A stretch of 64,000 nt of DNA from Xylanimonas allomyrinae. Its GTDB lineage: Bacteria > Actinomycetota > Actinomycetes > Actinomycetales > Cellulomonadaceae. Under the pieces are notes generated by a model. The model saw only the letters and a program-made list of their open reading frames with translations, was not told the origin of the DNA and ran no database searches. Location of the stretch: contig NZ_CP035495.1 in assembly GCF_004135345.1 (NCBI RefSeq), forward strand, positions 3,596,001 to 3,660,000, read 5' to 3'. How positions within the stretch are numbered: the stretch's first letter is position 1; every line of letters begins with the position of its first letter. The translations under genes and the position numbers were made by a program. Of the stretch, positions 9,283 through 21,488 are shown piece after piece.

Positions 9283-9615
9283 GTGGATCCCCGCCCTCCG
9301 TCGCCCGGCTCGCGCGTACCGTCGCACGCGTCGTCGCAGCCGAGGTTCCGTGGCCCCGACCCGCGCCGTTCGCTCGTGGTCGCGATGCTGGGCGTGCTGC
9401 TCGCGGCCGTGCTCGGCGCGCTCGTCAGCGCGCAGCTCGGTGCGCTGACGATCGCCGTGACCCTCGCCGTCGTGGGGACGTGGCGGGCCGTGGCTCCCCG
9501 CACGAGCAGTGCGGTCGGGATCGCGGTGCGCAGCAAGGCGTTCGACGTCGTCATGTGCTTCGCCGCAGCGGTGGCGATCGGCCTGCTGGCCCTCACGGTG
9601 CCGTATCTGGGGTGA
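9283..9615 (+). CDS. DUF3017 small membrane protein
   Basis: 110 residues with a Pro/Arg/Ser-rich cytoplasmic N-terminus and about three hydrophobic segments (near 31-50, 53-70 and 85-108) with SKAFDVVMCF before the last. This pattern matches actinobacterial DUF3017 proteins. In many actinobacteria this family sits beside folD or malate dehydrogenase; here mdh is one gene away. Function unknown. The start is a GTG at 9283; no strong ribosome binding site is visible. Confidence 0.7.
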   Translation: MDPRPPSPGSRVPSHASSQPRFRGPDPRRSLVVAMLGVLLAAVLGALVSAQLGALTIAVTLAVVGTWRAVAPRTSSAVGIAVRSKAFDVVMCFAAAVAIGLLALTVPYLG

Positions 9616-9639
9616 TCGGCCCGGCGCGGGAGCCCGCCT

Positions 9640-9784
9640 CTGGTGGCCCGCTTCCGGTGGCCCGCTTCCGGTGCGGCCCGCCTCCGGTGCGGCCCGCTTC
9701 CGGTGCGGACGGCCTCCGGTGCGGCCCGCCTCCGGTACGGACGGCGAAGGCCCCGCCGTCGTCCGGGTGGACGACGGCGGGGCC
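9640..9784. terminator. 15-bp degenerate repeats followed by a perfect 16-bp hairpin
   Basis: From about 9640 to 9740 a degenerate 15-bp unit (CCGGTGCGGCCCGCT and variants) repeats six or seven times. It is followed by GGCCCCGCCGTCGTCC (9749-9764), loop GGGT, and the exact complement (9769-9784). The hairpin separates the convergent DUF3017 and aquaporin genes and is a good bidirectional terminator. Confidence 0.8.
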
Positions 9785-9859
9785 GTCACGTTGGTGTTCC
9801 TGGGTGCCGACCGGTCGAGCGTCGGCCTCGGGCCGTCGACCTCTCGGCCGACCCCGAGG

Positions 9860-12062
<2,203 letters not shown>

Positions 12063-12235
12063 CGGCGCCGCGGGACGGTCTGCGCGCGCCACGCGCACCG
12101 GCCACCGCAAAGCCACGGGACCGTGGCCCGCACCGTCGCCGGACGGCGGTCCGAGGTGCGGTCCGGGGCGCAGACAGGGCGCAGCGCGGGAAAAACGTGC
12201 GCTGGGGGCCATCACCCCGGCTTAGGGTCGGCACG

Positions 12236-15200
12236 ATGTCCACCACGACCACGCACCCCGGCACCGGCCTGCCCGCAGGCGCTTCGGCGCACCCCGGCAC
12301 CACCGGTCCGCACGCCGCGGGAGACCCCAGCCGCAGGCTCGACTGGCGGCGCCTCAAGGGAGCCACAGCGGCGCTCGCCCTCGTGGGCCTCGTCGTGGGT
12401 GCCGTCGGGCAGACGATCGGCACCGTCGTCGCCGGCCGGATGGCCGAGTCCCCGGCCGCGACGACGCTGCTGGTGCTGGCCGCGTGCATGGTGGGTGGCG
12501 CGCTGCTCGACAGCGCCGGGCTGGTGACCTGGGCGGGCGTCGTCGACCGCGCCGAGGGGCGGCTGCGCGGCGACCTGCTCACGGCCGCGCTGCACCAGCC
12601 GCTCGCGCAGCTCGGCGAGCAGGCGGCGGGCGAGATCCTCGACCGTGTCGACGACGACACGCACGCGGTCGGCAAGCTCGTACGCCGCCAGCTGTGGGCC
12701 GCTGGCCGCACCCTCGCGGGCGTGGTGCCGATGTGGGTCGTCGCGGGCGTGACCTGGTGGCCGGGCTGGTTCGTGTTCCCCGCGCTCGGCGGCCTCGTGT
12801 GGTGGCGCGCGCACCCCGGCTGGGCGAGATCGCGCGGCGCAAGGTCGAGGAGGAGAAGGCGTGGACCGACCACGCCGCCGCGTTCGAGGAGGCCGTCGCC
12901 GCGCGCGACGACCTGCGCACCAGTCTGGGGCGGCCGTTCGCGCTGCGACGCCTCGCCGAGCTGTCCGCCGTCGTCCACGGCCGTTTCAAGGACGTGCTCG
13001 ACGTCGAGTTCCGGCTCGTGGGGGTGTCCGGGCTGCTGCTGCACGGGCTGCTCGCCGCCGTCGCCGTCGTCGGGGTGGCGCTCGCCTCGGCCGACGGGAT
13101 GTCGGTGGCGCGGCTGGTCACGTTGTTCCTGGTCACAGCCCGGTTCGTGGGCCAGGTCGACAACCTCGTCCACCACCTGCCCGACATCCAGGAGGGCCTG
13201 GGTGCCGTCGTGCGCCTGCGCCAGATGCTCGACGTCGAGCCCGAGCCCGCCGGCGGCGCCGGCGTCCCCGCAGGGGCGCTCGACGTCGAGTTCCGCGGAC
13301 TCGACTTCGCCTACCCGTCGGCCGAGGGCGGATCGTTCGCGCTGCGCGACGTGAGCCTGCGGGTGCCCGCCGGGCACACGATCGCGCTGGTGGGCCGCAC
13401 CGGCTCGGGCAAGTCGACGCTCGCGTCGCTGCTCTCACGCGCCGTCGAACCACCGCCCGGGACCGTGCTGCTGGGCGGCGCGGACGTGTGCGACCTCGAC
13501 CTGCAACGGCTGCGCGCCGCCGTCGGCGTCGTCACCCAGCGCACCGAGCTGCTGGCCGGCACGTTGCGCGAGAACGTCACGCTGTTCGACGACGTCGGTG
13601 CCGGCGTCGTCGAGGACGCGGTGCGCGAGCTCGGGCTCGGGGACTGGGTCGACGGTCTGCCCGACGGGCTGGAGACGCTGCTCGGGCCGGGCGGCACGCG
13701 CCTGTCCGCGGGCGAGGAGCAGCTCGTCGCGTTCGCCCGGCTGCTGGTGCGTGACGTGCAGGTCGTCGTGCTCGACGAGGCGACCGCGCGCATGGACCCG
13801 CTGACCGAGTCGCGCGTCGTCGCGGCCTCCGAGCGGCTGCTGCGCGGGCGCACCGGCGTGCTGGTCGCGCACCGCCTGTCGACCATCGAGCGCGCCGAGC
13901 TGGTCGCGGTGCTCGACCACGGGCGCGTCGTCCAGCAGGGTCCGCGCCAGGACCTCGCACGGCAGCCCGGCCGCTTCCGGTCGCTGCTCGAAGCGGGCGC
14001 GGCGGGGCTGCTCGACGGCGACCCCGCCGAGGTCGACGAGGTGCCCGTGGGCGCCGGCCTGGACATCGCGGCGGTGGAGCCGTCGGTGACGGCCGAGGCC
14101 TCCACGAGTGCCGCGGCGACGACGGCGACCGCCGCGACCGCGACGACCGTGGCCGCCGTCGGCCCGCACCGCGACCACCGGCCTGCCGACGCGGCCGCGC
14201 GCTCCCGGTCGGCCGGCGTCGGCGCGCGCCGACGCACCGGCCCGGCCCCGGCGCTGCGTCAGCCCGGCGACGGGCTGAGCCTGGCCCGGGGAGTGGTGCG
14301 CCAGCTGCGCGTGACGCCCCGCTGGGGCCTGGTCGGGGCGGCCATGTTCCTCCTGGCGAGCCTCGTCTCGGCGCAGGGCGCGGCGACCGGGTTCCTGTGG
14401 GGGCACGTCGTCGACGCGCTGCGCACCGGCGACGACGTGCGGTGGCTGCTGGCCGCGATGTCGGTGCTGCTCGTCCTGGCGCCGTTGGGCCTCGCGTGGG
14501 CCGTCTACGTGTACCCACGCTGGTGGATCGAGGTGCTGCTGCGCGTACGCATGACCGTCCTGGCCGGCCAGACAGGTCAGCACCGGCTGCCCGCCACCCC
14601 TCCGGGTGAGGTCGTCGCACGGGCGATGGACGCCGACAGGTTCGTGCAGTACGCCGACCGCTGGGTCGACTTCATCAACGGCCTGATCATCGTCGTCGTG
14701 ACCGCGCTGCTCGGCTGGTCGTGGCAGGCGGGGGCCGTGCTGCTCGCGGTCATGGTGGTGCCGGCGGTCGCCTCGGCGGCGGGCCGGCCGATCGCGGGTC
14801 GTTCGGCCGCGCGCTCGTCGGCCGCCCGCGCACGGTTCGGCCGCGCCCTGGTCTCCGCGCTCGACGCCGCGCGCACCGTCAAGCTCGCCGCCCGCACGCC
14901 GCAGGTGCATGCCCACCTGAGCGGTGTCGACGCCGGACGCGTCAGGGCCGCGATCTTCGAGCACCGCGTCCAGGCGGTGCTCGACGGCGTGCCCACGGTG
15001 ATGATCCAGGTGGGCGTGGTCGCCGCGTGGTTCGCGCTGCTTGACGGTGCGTGGAACCTGGCCACCGCGCTGCTGGTCGCCAACGCCGTGACCGGCTTCG
15101 GCTGGTTCGGCACGGTCGCGGGCGCCGTCGTCACCGAGGCACCCGGCACGCGCGCGTGGCAGCGGGCCACGAGCCAGTTCGCCGACGGCGCCGACCTGTG

Positions 15201-15951
15201 CGCGCTGCCCGACGGCGTCGACCTGGTCGCAGGCACCGCACCCGCACCGGCACCGGTCCAGCGGGACCCGTTCGACCGGCTCGAGATACGGGGCGTCACG
15301 GCGGTGCACGACGACGGCACCATCGGCGTCGCCGACGTCGACCTCACGGTGCGCCGCGGAGAGCTCGTGCTGCTGCTCGGGCCGGTCGGCTCCGGCAAGT
15401 CGAGCCTGCTCGCCTCGCTCGCCGGGCTCGTGTCCCACACCGGCGCGGTCGCCTGGAACGGCACGCCGGTCGCAGACCCCCAGACGTTCCTGCGGCCCAG
15501 GCGCGTCGCGTACGTCGCCCAGGTGCCGCGCGTGCTGTCGGGCACGTTCGCGGACAACGTGCGGCTCGACCACGCGCGAGACGTCGCCGGACCGCTGGAC
15601 GCCGCCCGCATGACGGGCGACGTCGCCGACGCGGGCGGGCCCGGCTCGCTCGTCGGCCACCGTGGTGTGCGGCTCTCGGGCGGTCAGGTGCAGCGGCTTG
15701 CGCTCGCGCGGGCGCTCGCGGCCGACGCCGAGGTGCTGCTGGCCGACGACGTGTCGTCAGCGCTCGACGCCGCCACCGAGATCGAGCTGTGGGAGTCGCT
15801 GCGCTCGCGCGGCACCACGGTGCTCGGCTCGACGTCGAAGCGGGCCGCGCTGGCCCGTGCGGACCGCGTGGTGGTGCTGCTCGAGGGCACGGTGGCCGCC
15901 GTCGGGCCGTGGCGTGACCTGGCGGGCGCCTGGGGCCACCTGGCCGGGTAG
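12236..15951 (+). CDS. Full ABC exporter: two membrane domains and two ATPases in one chain (one frame break)
   Basis: About 1238 residues after repair. Order: Ala/Thr-rich leader, membrane domain 1, ATPase 1 (LVGRTGSGKSTLAS, LSAGEEQLVAFARLL, VVVLDEATARMDP), an Ala/Thr linker, membrane domain 2, ATPase 2 (LLGPVGSGKSSLLAS, LSGGQVQRLALARAL, VLLADDVSSALDA). ATPase 2 has Asp where the catalytic Glu is expected, and ATPase 1 has a non-canonical signature. This is the asymmetry known from heterodimeric exporters with one degenerate site. The frame breaks in a C4 run at 12813-12816; one C restores RAHPRLGEIARRKVEEEKAW. TAGGGT (12223-12228) lies 8 bp before the ATG, so the message may be leaderless. 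Substrate unknown. Confidence 0.88.
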
Positions 15952-16451
15952 GTCTGGCCGGGTAGGTCTGACGGGTAGGTGCAGGCGTTCGCGGGCTCGA
16001 TCGCGGTCGGGGGGCCGGTGCACCAGCAGCCCCGCCGCGCGGGGGCGTTCGAAGACCTCCCTGCGGCGTGCAGCGGGTGGAGACGCCGGAGCAACGTCTG
16101 GCCCTTGCGCGGCAGGCCCATCGCGAGAGCTGACCGGGCCGCGGTGCTGGCCGGCGGGTGCGTCGCCGTCGGGCCGTGGCGCGAGCCTGCGGCGCGCTGG
16201 GCACGCGTGGCGGGGCGAGACGGCCTGGGCGCGGTGCCGGCTGGTCGACGGGTTGACTGGTTGACTGGTCGGCGGGGTGGCTGGTTGGCTGGCGCGTTCG
16301 GCGCTCGGGCCGTGTGACTGCGTCCGATTGCGGACACGGGTGCGTGGCGGGATGACAACGCGACGTGCCGCGGCCCTGTCTCCCGGTAGCGTCCCGCCGT
16401 CCATGCAAGGTGCTTGTGCTACGGGGTTGGGTGTTCTGCGACGGAGGGCCC
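15952..16451. other. 500-bp interval without a convincing gene
   Basis: It begins with two 14-bp repeats of GGCCGGGTAGGTCT that run out of the exporter stop codon, and later has short GTTGACTG-type repeats (16250-16290). Open frames here show no family features and poor codon pattern. The last 100 bp should hold the promoter of the WXG100 operon; GGAGGG (16443-16448) precedes the next ATG. Confidence 0.6.
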
Positions 16452-16765
16452 ATGAGAGCAGACGTCGAACAGATCCGGCAGGCCGACGAGCTGGCCGTGC
16501 GCCAGGCTGCGGCACCCACGGCGGTCGCGCGGCAGGTCCCGGCCAGCACGTCGATCTCGCCGGTCGACCTCGGCCCCGTGATCTTCGCGCTCTGGCCCGT
16601 CCCCGGAGGGTTGGCGTCGCTGGGGTGCACGGCCGTGACGCCGACGAGACGCGCTCCCACGAGACCGCCGGGGACCCGCTCACCGAGCTGGACGATCTGC
16701 GGGCCAGAGCCGAGCAGCGGTCTGCCGGGTCGCGTGCTCGGCTCCAGGGAGAGGAGAGATCGTGA
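16452..16765 (+). CDS. Small protein preceding a WXG100 gene (one frame break)
   Basis: About 104 residues. The ATG at 16452 follows GGAGGG. The reading MRADVEQIRQADELAVRQAA proceeds to GLASLG, where a G4 run (16622-16625) lacks one base. The repaired frame continues VHGRDADETRSHETAGDPL and an Arg/Glu-rich helix, ending GEERS at a TGA that overlaps the next start. No family is recognised. The location suggests a partner or regulator of the WXG100 protein. Confidence is limited because the frame had to be repaired. Confidence 0.5.
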
Positions 16766-17058
16766 GTACGACGTTTCATGCGCAGCCTGACGAGCTTGAG
16801 CGCTGGGCGGGCACGCTCGGCGGCGCCGCGCGGGCCATCACCGACCCCCTGAACGCCCTCGACCGGGCGGCGCAGACGCTGCGTCGCGACTGGAGCGGCG
16901 CGGCGCGGCTCGCCTTCGACGACGCGCAGCGCCAGCGGCTGACAGGGACGGCCGGTCTGACCCAGCTCGCGCAGGACTCGAGCCGGAGCCCAGACGCGGC
17001 CGCGCAGCGCTGTCGCGCCGCAGAGCAGGCCCACGCTCACCGCTGGCCGCTCGGGTGA
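16762..17058 (+). CDS. WXG100-family protein (type VII secretion substrate-like)
   Basis: 98 residues, almost all helical, with WSG at the expected mid-point (LRRDWSGAARLAFDDAQRQ), which is the WXG turn of the ESX-secreted helical-hairpin family. The GTG start overlaps the upstream stop, and its own stop overlaps the downstream start. No EccC, EccD or other secretion component is in the window, so the machinery would have to lie elsewhere. Confidence 0.72.
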   Translation: MSTTFHAQPDELERWAGTLGGAARAITDPLNALDRAAQTLRRDWSGAARLAFDDAQRQRLTGTAGLTQLAQDSSRSPDAAAQRCRAAEQAHAHRWPLG

Positions 17059-17570
17059 AGCAGGTTCGTCGCGGGCGACTGTTCTCGTGGCAGGCGCGCC
17101 GCATTGCGCCCGCCCGCAGGTTCGTCGTCGCCCTTGCGCCAGACGCGGCGCTGCACCTCGCCGACCACATGCTGCGCTCCCGGCACTTCAAGCCACGGGC
17201 CACCGGTCCGTCCGGTGTGCGGTTCTATCGCTATGGCACGTGGGTCGGTAGCGCTCTGCTCGCGGACTTCCGCCTGCTGGCCCCGTTCTTCCCCGAGCCG
17301 CTGCGCCGCACCGTGACCTTTGCTCAGGTCGCCGTGGAAGCCACCCCTGCTCGCCCGGCCGCCCACGGGACCGCACCCACCTGGCTCACCGTCGCAGCCA
17401 TCCCGGACCCGACTGGGGCCAGCGCCTGCGTGACCGGCGCGATCGAGGCGATCGAGGCCGAGCTCGCCGAGCGACGCGCACTCATCCACGCCGAGCCGCC
17501 CACCTCGACATACGACCTTGACGGGGACGGGATCAGGCCGGAGCGGTTCCAGCCCCCGCGCCGCGCGTAG
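17055..17570 (+). CDS. Hypothetical protein in the WXG100 operon
   Basis: 171 residues, starting with a GTG that overlaps the WXG100 stop. The N-terminus is basic (MKQVRRGRLFSWQARRIAPARR). The middle holds VRFYRYGTWVGSALLADFRLLAPFFPEPLRRTVTF, and the C-terminus is Pro-rich. There is no signal peptide and no convincing membrane helix. I do not recognise a family. Tight coupling to a WXG100 gene suggests a chaperone, immunity or partner role, but nothing in the sequence proves it. Confidence 0.6.
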   Translation: MKQVRRGRLFSWQARRIAPARRFVVALAPDAALHLADHMLRSRHFKPRATGPSGVRFYRYGTWVGSALLADFRLLAPFFPEPLRRTVTFAQVAVEATPARPAAHGTAPTWLTVAAIPDPTGASACVTGAIEAIEAELAERRALIHAEPPTSTYDLDGDGIRPERFQPPRRA

Positions 17571-17693
17571 CTCTCGCTGGACGACGGGCGTGGGACGGCG
17601 GGGACAGGGTCGTCGTTGCTGCCGGCCGCCCTCGCAGGTGACTGCGCCGACGTCGTCCTCGGCGATGCCGCAAGACCGTGCCGCGTCGGTGCC

Positions 17694-18563
<870 letters not shown>

Positions 18564-18639
18564 GGGGACTGCGTCGGTCACGAGGACACGGTACGGCCAC
18601 AACGCGCACGTCGGCGTCGTCGTCTGGTTCGATGCACCT

Positions 18640-19146
18640 ATGGACGACGCCACGCAGGCCACTCGCATCGCTCTGGTCGACGACGCCGACGCGGGCGAGC
18701 TGCTCACGTTGCGTCGCGCCGCGTTCGTCACCGAGGCACAGGTCTTCGGCGACCCGAACATCCCGCCCCTGACGCAGACCCTCGCCGAGCTGCGCGAGGA
18801 CCTCAAGCGTGACGACGTCGTCACGATCGGCGCGTGGGAGGGGCACCGGCTGGTGGGTTCGATCCGCGTCGAGCTCGAGGACAACAAGGCCACGCTGGGC
18901 CGCCTGGCGGTCGCGCCCGACATGCAGGGCCGCGGCATCGGCACGAGCCTGCTGTTCGCGATCCTGCCGCATCTGCCCGAGCAGGTCACCGAGGTGTGGG
19001 CGTTCACGGGGAAGGACTCGAAGGAGAACCTGACCATGTACGCCAAGCACGGTTTCGAGGAGCACCACGACGACTCCGCCGGCGCCCTGACGTACACGTA
19101 CCTGCGCCGCGTCCTCCACGAGGTCGAGGCCCGCAACGCCGGCTAG
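18640..19146 (+). CDS. GNAT-family N-acetyltransferase
   Basis: 168 residues. The acetyl-CoA motif A reads LGRLAVAPDMQGRGIGTSLL (about residues 86-105), with the beta-bulge strand before it and MYAKHGFEEHH after it. It transfers an acetyl group from acetyl-CoA to an unknown amine. It starts at an ATG close to the purU promoter region and may be leaderless. The stop is immediately followed by the left inverted repeat of the AbiEi/DUF559-like cassette. Confidence 0.9.
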   Translation: MDDATQATRIALVDDADAGELLTLRRAAFVTEAQVFGDPNIPPLTQTLAELREDLKRDDVVTIGAWEGHRLVGSIRVELEDNKATLGRLAVAPDMQGRGIGTSLLFAILPHLPEQVTEVWAFTGKDSKENLTMYAKHGFEEHHDDSAGALTYTYLRRVLHEVEARNAG

Positions 19147-19148
19147 CG

Positions 19149-19218
19149 GCGAGTTCGAGCACTAGTCGGGAGTTCGAGCCCTCGTGCGCTCGAACTGGAC
19201 GACAACCGCTCGAACACC
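19149..19218. repeat. Left 70-bp inverted repeat of the AbiEi/DUF559-like cassette
   Basis: The reverse complement of this stretch matches 20361-20430 at roughly 80 percent over 70 bp with one or two gaps. Shared blocks are TTCGAGCG, TTGTC, GTTCGAGCGC, GGGCTCGAA, CGACT and TGCTCGAACTC. TTCGAGC and its complement recur several times, so each copy can also fold on itself. It begins 3 bp after the GNAT stop. Confidence 0.85.
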
Positions 19219-20256
19219 GACCCCCATCGCGTCAGCGGGCCAGGGAGGGGTGGAGGAGGGCCGGGGTGGGGTGGGCTGTGGTGCGAACCTCCGGGGGAAG
19301 CGGGCGAGGAGGCGAGCCGCCGTCGGGTCCGGGCGGTCCTGGGCCGTCGCGCGGAACGGGACGATGCCCGTCGCCTCGACGATCGCGTCCGTGCGCCGCT
19401 TCTCGGCGAACAGTGCCTGCGCGCCGTCATACCCCGTGCCCAGCGCACCGTCGGTGTACTTCACCCGGCCGTCGAACTCCGCGAGCACGCCGTGCTCGGG
19501 CCAGGCGATGTCCGCGCGGAAGGTCCCCAGGCGCGTCCGGATCGGATGCTGCGTGACCGGCCGCGGCAGCCCGGCGCGCAGCGCGAGGTAGCGCAGCCAG
19601 GTCTCCCACGGTGACTCCGCCCCCGGGTCGGCGAGGTCGAGCACGACCCGCGCCCGCCTGCTGCCGCGGACCGGGCCCAGTGCGGCAACGCGGTCGAGCA
19701 CAGCTTCCCGATCGACGCCGTCGGCCAGCGCCGCGTCCGCGACGACGAGCCCGGCAAGCGGGTGCGCCGTCCGCGCGACGTCGACAAGTGTGCGCTCGCG
19801 GCTGGTCACGAGCAGTCCGTCGCGCTCGACGACGTCGCCGCCCGGCAGCCGAGAGAAGTGGCGCGCGACGTCCGCGGCGGCCGTGCCCGCCCGCCGTGTG
19901 CCCTGGGTGACGTGCGTGCGCGCGGGCACCGTCCAGGTGGGCCAGCCCCACCAGGTCGCTGCCGACTCGTGGCTGAACACGGGGGCCAGGAGCTGGAGCG
20001 AGACGGCCCGCATCCGCAGCCGCGCACTCTCCCGCGCGCCCTGGGCCGACGCGAACGCCGACACCGGTCCGCGCCGCTCGCCCCGCAGGGCACCGTCGGC
20101 GAGGTCGCCGACCCCCTCGCGGCCGGCCCCGCTGGCGCGGCCGGTGCGCAGGTAGGCTCCGCGGCGCACGCGTTCGACGGCTCCGCGGTCGAGGTCGCGC
20201 CGAAGGCGGTCCCGGTCGGCATGGCGGGCAAGCAAGATCTCAGGAGGCTCGGACAC
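19162..20256 (-). CDS. AbiEi-like / DUF559 (Vsr-like nuclease fold) protein between inverted repeats
   Basis: About 364 residues from the GTG at 20256. The N-terminus (DRDRLRRDLDRGAVERVRRG) resembles the winged-helix start of AbiEi-type antitoxin-like proteins. The C-terminal part carries FRADIAWPEHGVLAEFDGRVKY, a DUF559-like signature with Asp, Glu and Lys in PD-(D/E)XK-type spacing. Function unknown; a nuclease is inference. The same frame is open to 20430 but the extra leader is repeat-derived. The last codons (QFERTRARTPD) are coded within the left repeat. No transposase is present, and no AbiEii partner lies next to it. Confidence 0.72.
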   Translation of the reverse strand: MSEPPEILLARHADRDRLRRDLDRGAVERVRRGAYLRTGRASGAGREGVGDLADGALRGERRGPVSAFASAQGARESARLRMRAVSLQLLAPVFSHESAATWWGWPTWTVPARTHVTQGTRRAGTAAADVARHFSRLPGGDVVERDGLLVTSRERTLVDVARTAHPLAGLVVADAALADGVDREAVLDRVAALGPVRGSRRARVVLDLADPGAESPWETWLRYLALRAGLPRPVTQHPIRTRLGTFRADIAWPEHGVLAEFDGRVKYTDGALGTGYDGAQALFAEKRRTDAIVEATGIVPFRATAQDRPDPTAARLLARFPRRFAPQPTPPRPSSTPPWPADAMGVGVRAVVVQFERTRARTPD

Positions 20257-20360
20257 GCCGCACAGGCTGCCCCACCCACCCCTGCCAGCACCCCCCCACA
20301 CCGCCCCCTGTGTCGACAACCCCCAACCCACCGACGGTGTGAACACCGTCGCTTCCAGGG

Positions 20361-20430
20361 GGTTGTTCGAGCGATTGTCAGTGCGTTCGAGCGCTCGGGG
20401 CTCGAAGTTTCGACTGATGCTCGAACTCAC
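20361..20430. repeat. Right 70-bp inverted repeat of the AbiEi/DUF559-like cassette
   Basis: Partner of 19149-19218. Its outer end coincides with the stop codon of the neighbouring sugar ATPase (20427-20429). Together the two repeats delimit a 1.28-kb unit that fits exactly between two convergent genes. TTCGAGC-gctcgg-GGCTCGAA inside it can form a hairpin. Confidence 0.85.
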
Positions 20431-21488
20431 CCGCGGCCGAGAGCTGTCGCGCCGGTGATCGCTGCGACGACCTTTTCGTAGGTCGCGCTGCGGGCCTCGA
20501 ACGAGCCGTTGTTGCGGCCGTGGCGCAGCACCTCGATGCGGTCCGCCACCGCGCGCACGTCGCTCATGTTGTGGCTGATCAGCACGACCGCGTGTCCGAG
20601 ATCGCGCAGGGACTCGATGTGCGTGAGCACCTCGGCCGTGTGTGCAACGGACAGCGACGCCGTGGGCTCGTCGAGCACGACGACGCGGGGGTGGCCCAGC
20701 AGCGTGCGGGCGATCGCGACGGTCTGCCGCTGGCCGGCCGAGAGCACCGACAGCGGAGTACGTACCGACGGGATGTTGGCGGTCAGCGAGGTGAGGATGC
20801 GACGCGCCTCCTCCTCCATCTCCGCGTCGTCGAGCGGGGTGCCGAGCCCTCCGCGCCGGTGCGGCTCCAGGTTCTCCAGGCGACTCATGCCCGCCCGGCC
20901 CAGCCCTGGTCCGCCCGGCCGTTCCAACCCCGGCCCGTCCAGACTCGGCCCGTCCAGGCGCGACCCGTCCAGACTCGGCCCGCCGGAGTCCGGCCCGCCG
21001 GAGTCCGGCCCGTCAGCGCTTCGCCAGCCCAGGCCGGGCAAGCGCGGGTCGCCACCGTCCGGATCCGGCCGACCCGGAGCGCGCCGGCCGAGGACTCGTC
21101 GGCCCAGCCCTCTGCGGCCCTTCGCGGTGCGCGCCAGCCCGCGCCGCGTCTGGCGCAGCTCGCGCCCCAGATAGAGGTTCTCGACGACGTCGAGGTTCTC
21201 GCACAGGGCCAGGTCCTGGAACACGGTCGCGATCCCGAGCGCGTGCGCGGCGGCAGGGGAGGGGACGGTGACGGGCTCCCCGTCGAGCTCGATGAACCCC
21301 GCGTCGGGTTGCAGCACGCCCGAGATGATCTTCGCGAGCGTCGACTTTCCCGCGGCGTTGTCGCCGACGAGCGCGACGACCTCGTGCGCGTGCACGTCCA
21401 GGTCGACGTCGGTGAGCGCCTCGACGTGGCCGAACGCCTTGTGGATCCCGCGCAAGGACAGCACGGGTGGGGTGTGGGTGGTGGTCAC
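20427..21488 (-). CDS. Single-domain sugar ABC transporter ATPase with a large repetitive insertion
   Basis: 353 residues, of the XylG/FrcA sugar-importer type: Walker A VGDNAAGKST, Q-loop VFQDLALCENLDVVENLYLGRE, signature LSAGQRQTVAIARTLLG, Walker B VVVLDEPTASLSV, then VVLISHNMSDV. Between the Q-loop and the signature about 85 extra residues rich in Gly, Pro, Asp and Arg are inserted, with pentapeptide repeats. The ATG overlaps the ROK stop by 4 bp, so the pair is co-transcribed. No permease or binding-protein gene accompanies it, so it is an orphan or works with distant components. Confidence 0.82.
   Translation of the reverse strand: MTTTHTPPVLSLRGIHKAFGHVEALTDVDLDVHAHEVVALVGDNAAGKSTLAKIISGVLQPDAGFIELDGEPVTVPSPAAAHALGIATVFQDLALCENLDVVENLYLGRELRQTRRGLARTAKGRRGLGRRVLGRRAPGRPDPDGGDPRLPGLGWRSADGPDSGGPDSGGPSLDGSRLDGPSLDGPGLERPGGPGLGRAGMSRLENLEPHRRGGLGTPLDDAEMEEEARRILTSLTANIPSVRTPLSVLSAGQRQTVAIARTLLGHPRVVVLDEPTASLSVAHTAEVLTHIESLRDLGHAVVLISHNMSDVRAVADRIEVLRHGRNNGSFEARSATYEKVVAAITGATALGRG
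20895..21010 (-). repeat. 15-bp in-frame repeats inside the sugar ATPase
   Basis: Coding-strand units give pentapeptides such as SLDGP, RLDGP, DSGGP and GLERP. Copies differ by a few bases. They lie within the inserted segment, at roughly residues 160-198. Confidence 0.8.

Noticed and set aside
15952-16451. Coding frames in the 500-bp gap
   Set aside because: Frames have no recognisable domain, no good ribosome binding site and unconvincing codon pattern.
19149-19218. tRNA fragments suggested by repeated GTTCGAGC (T-arm-like)
   Set aside because: No anticodon arm or cloverleaf can be drawn; the motif is part of the inverted repeat.
19149-20430. Insertion sequence
   Set aside because: The enclosed gene lacks transposase motifs such as DDE or HUH, and no target duplication could be recognised.
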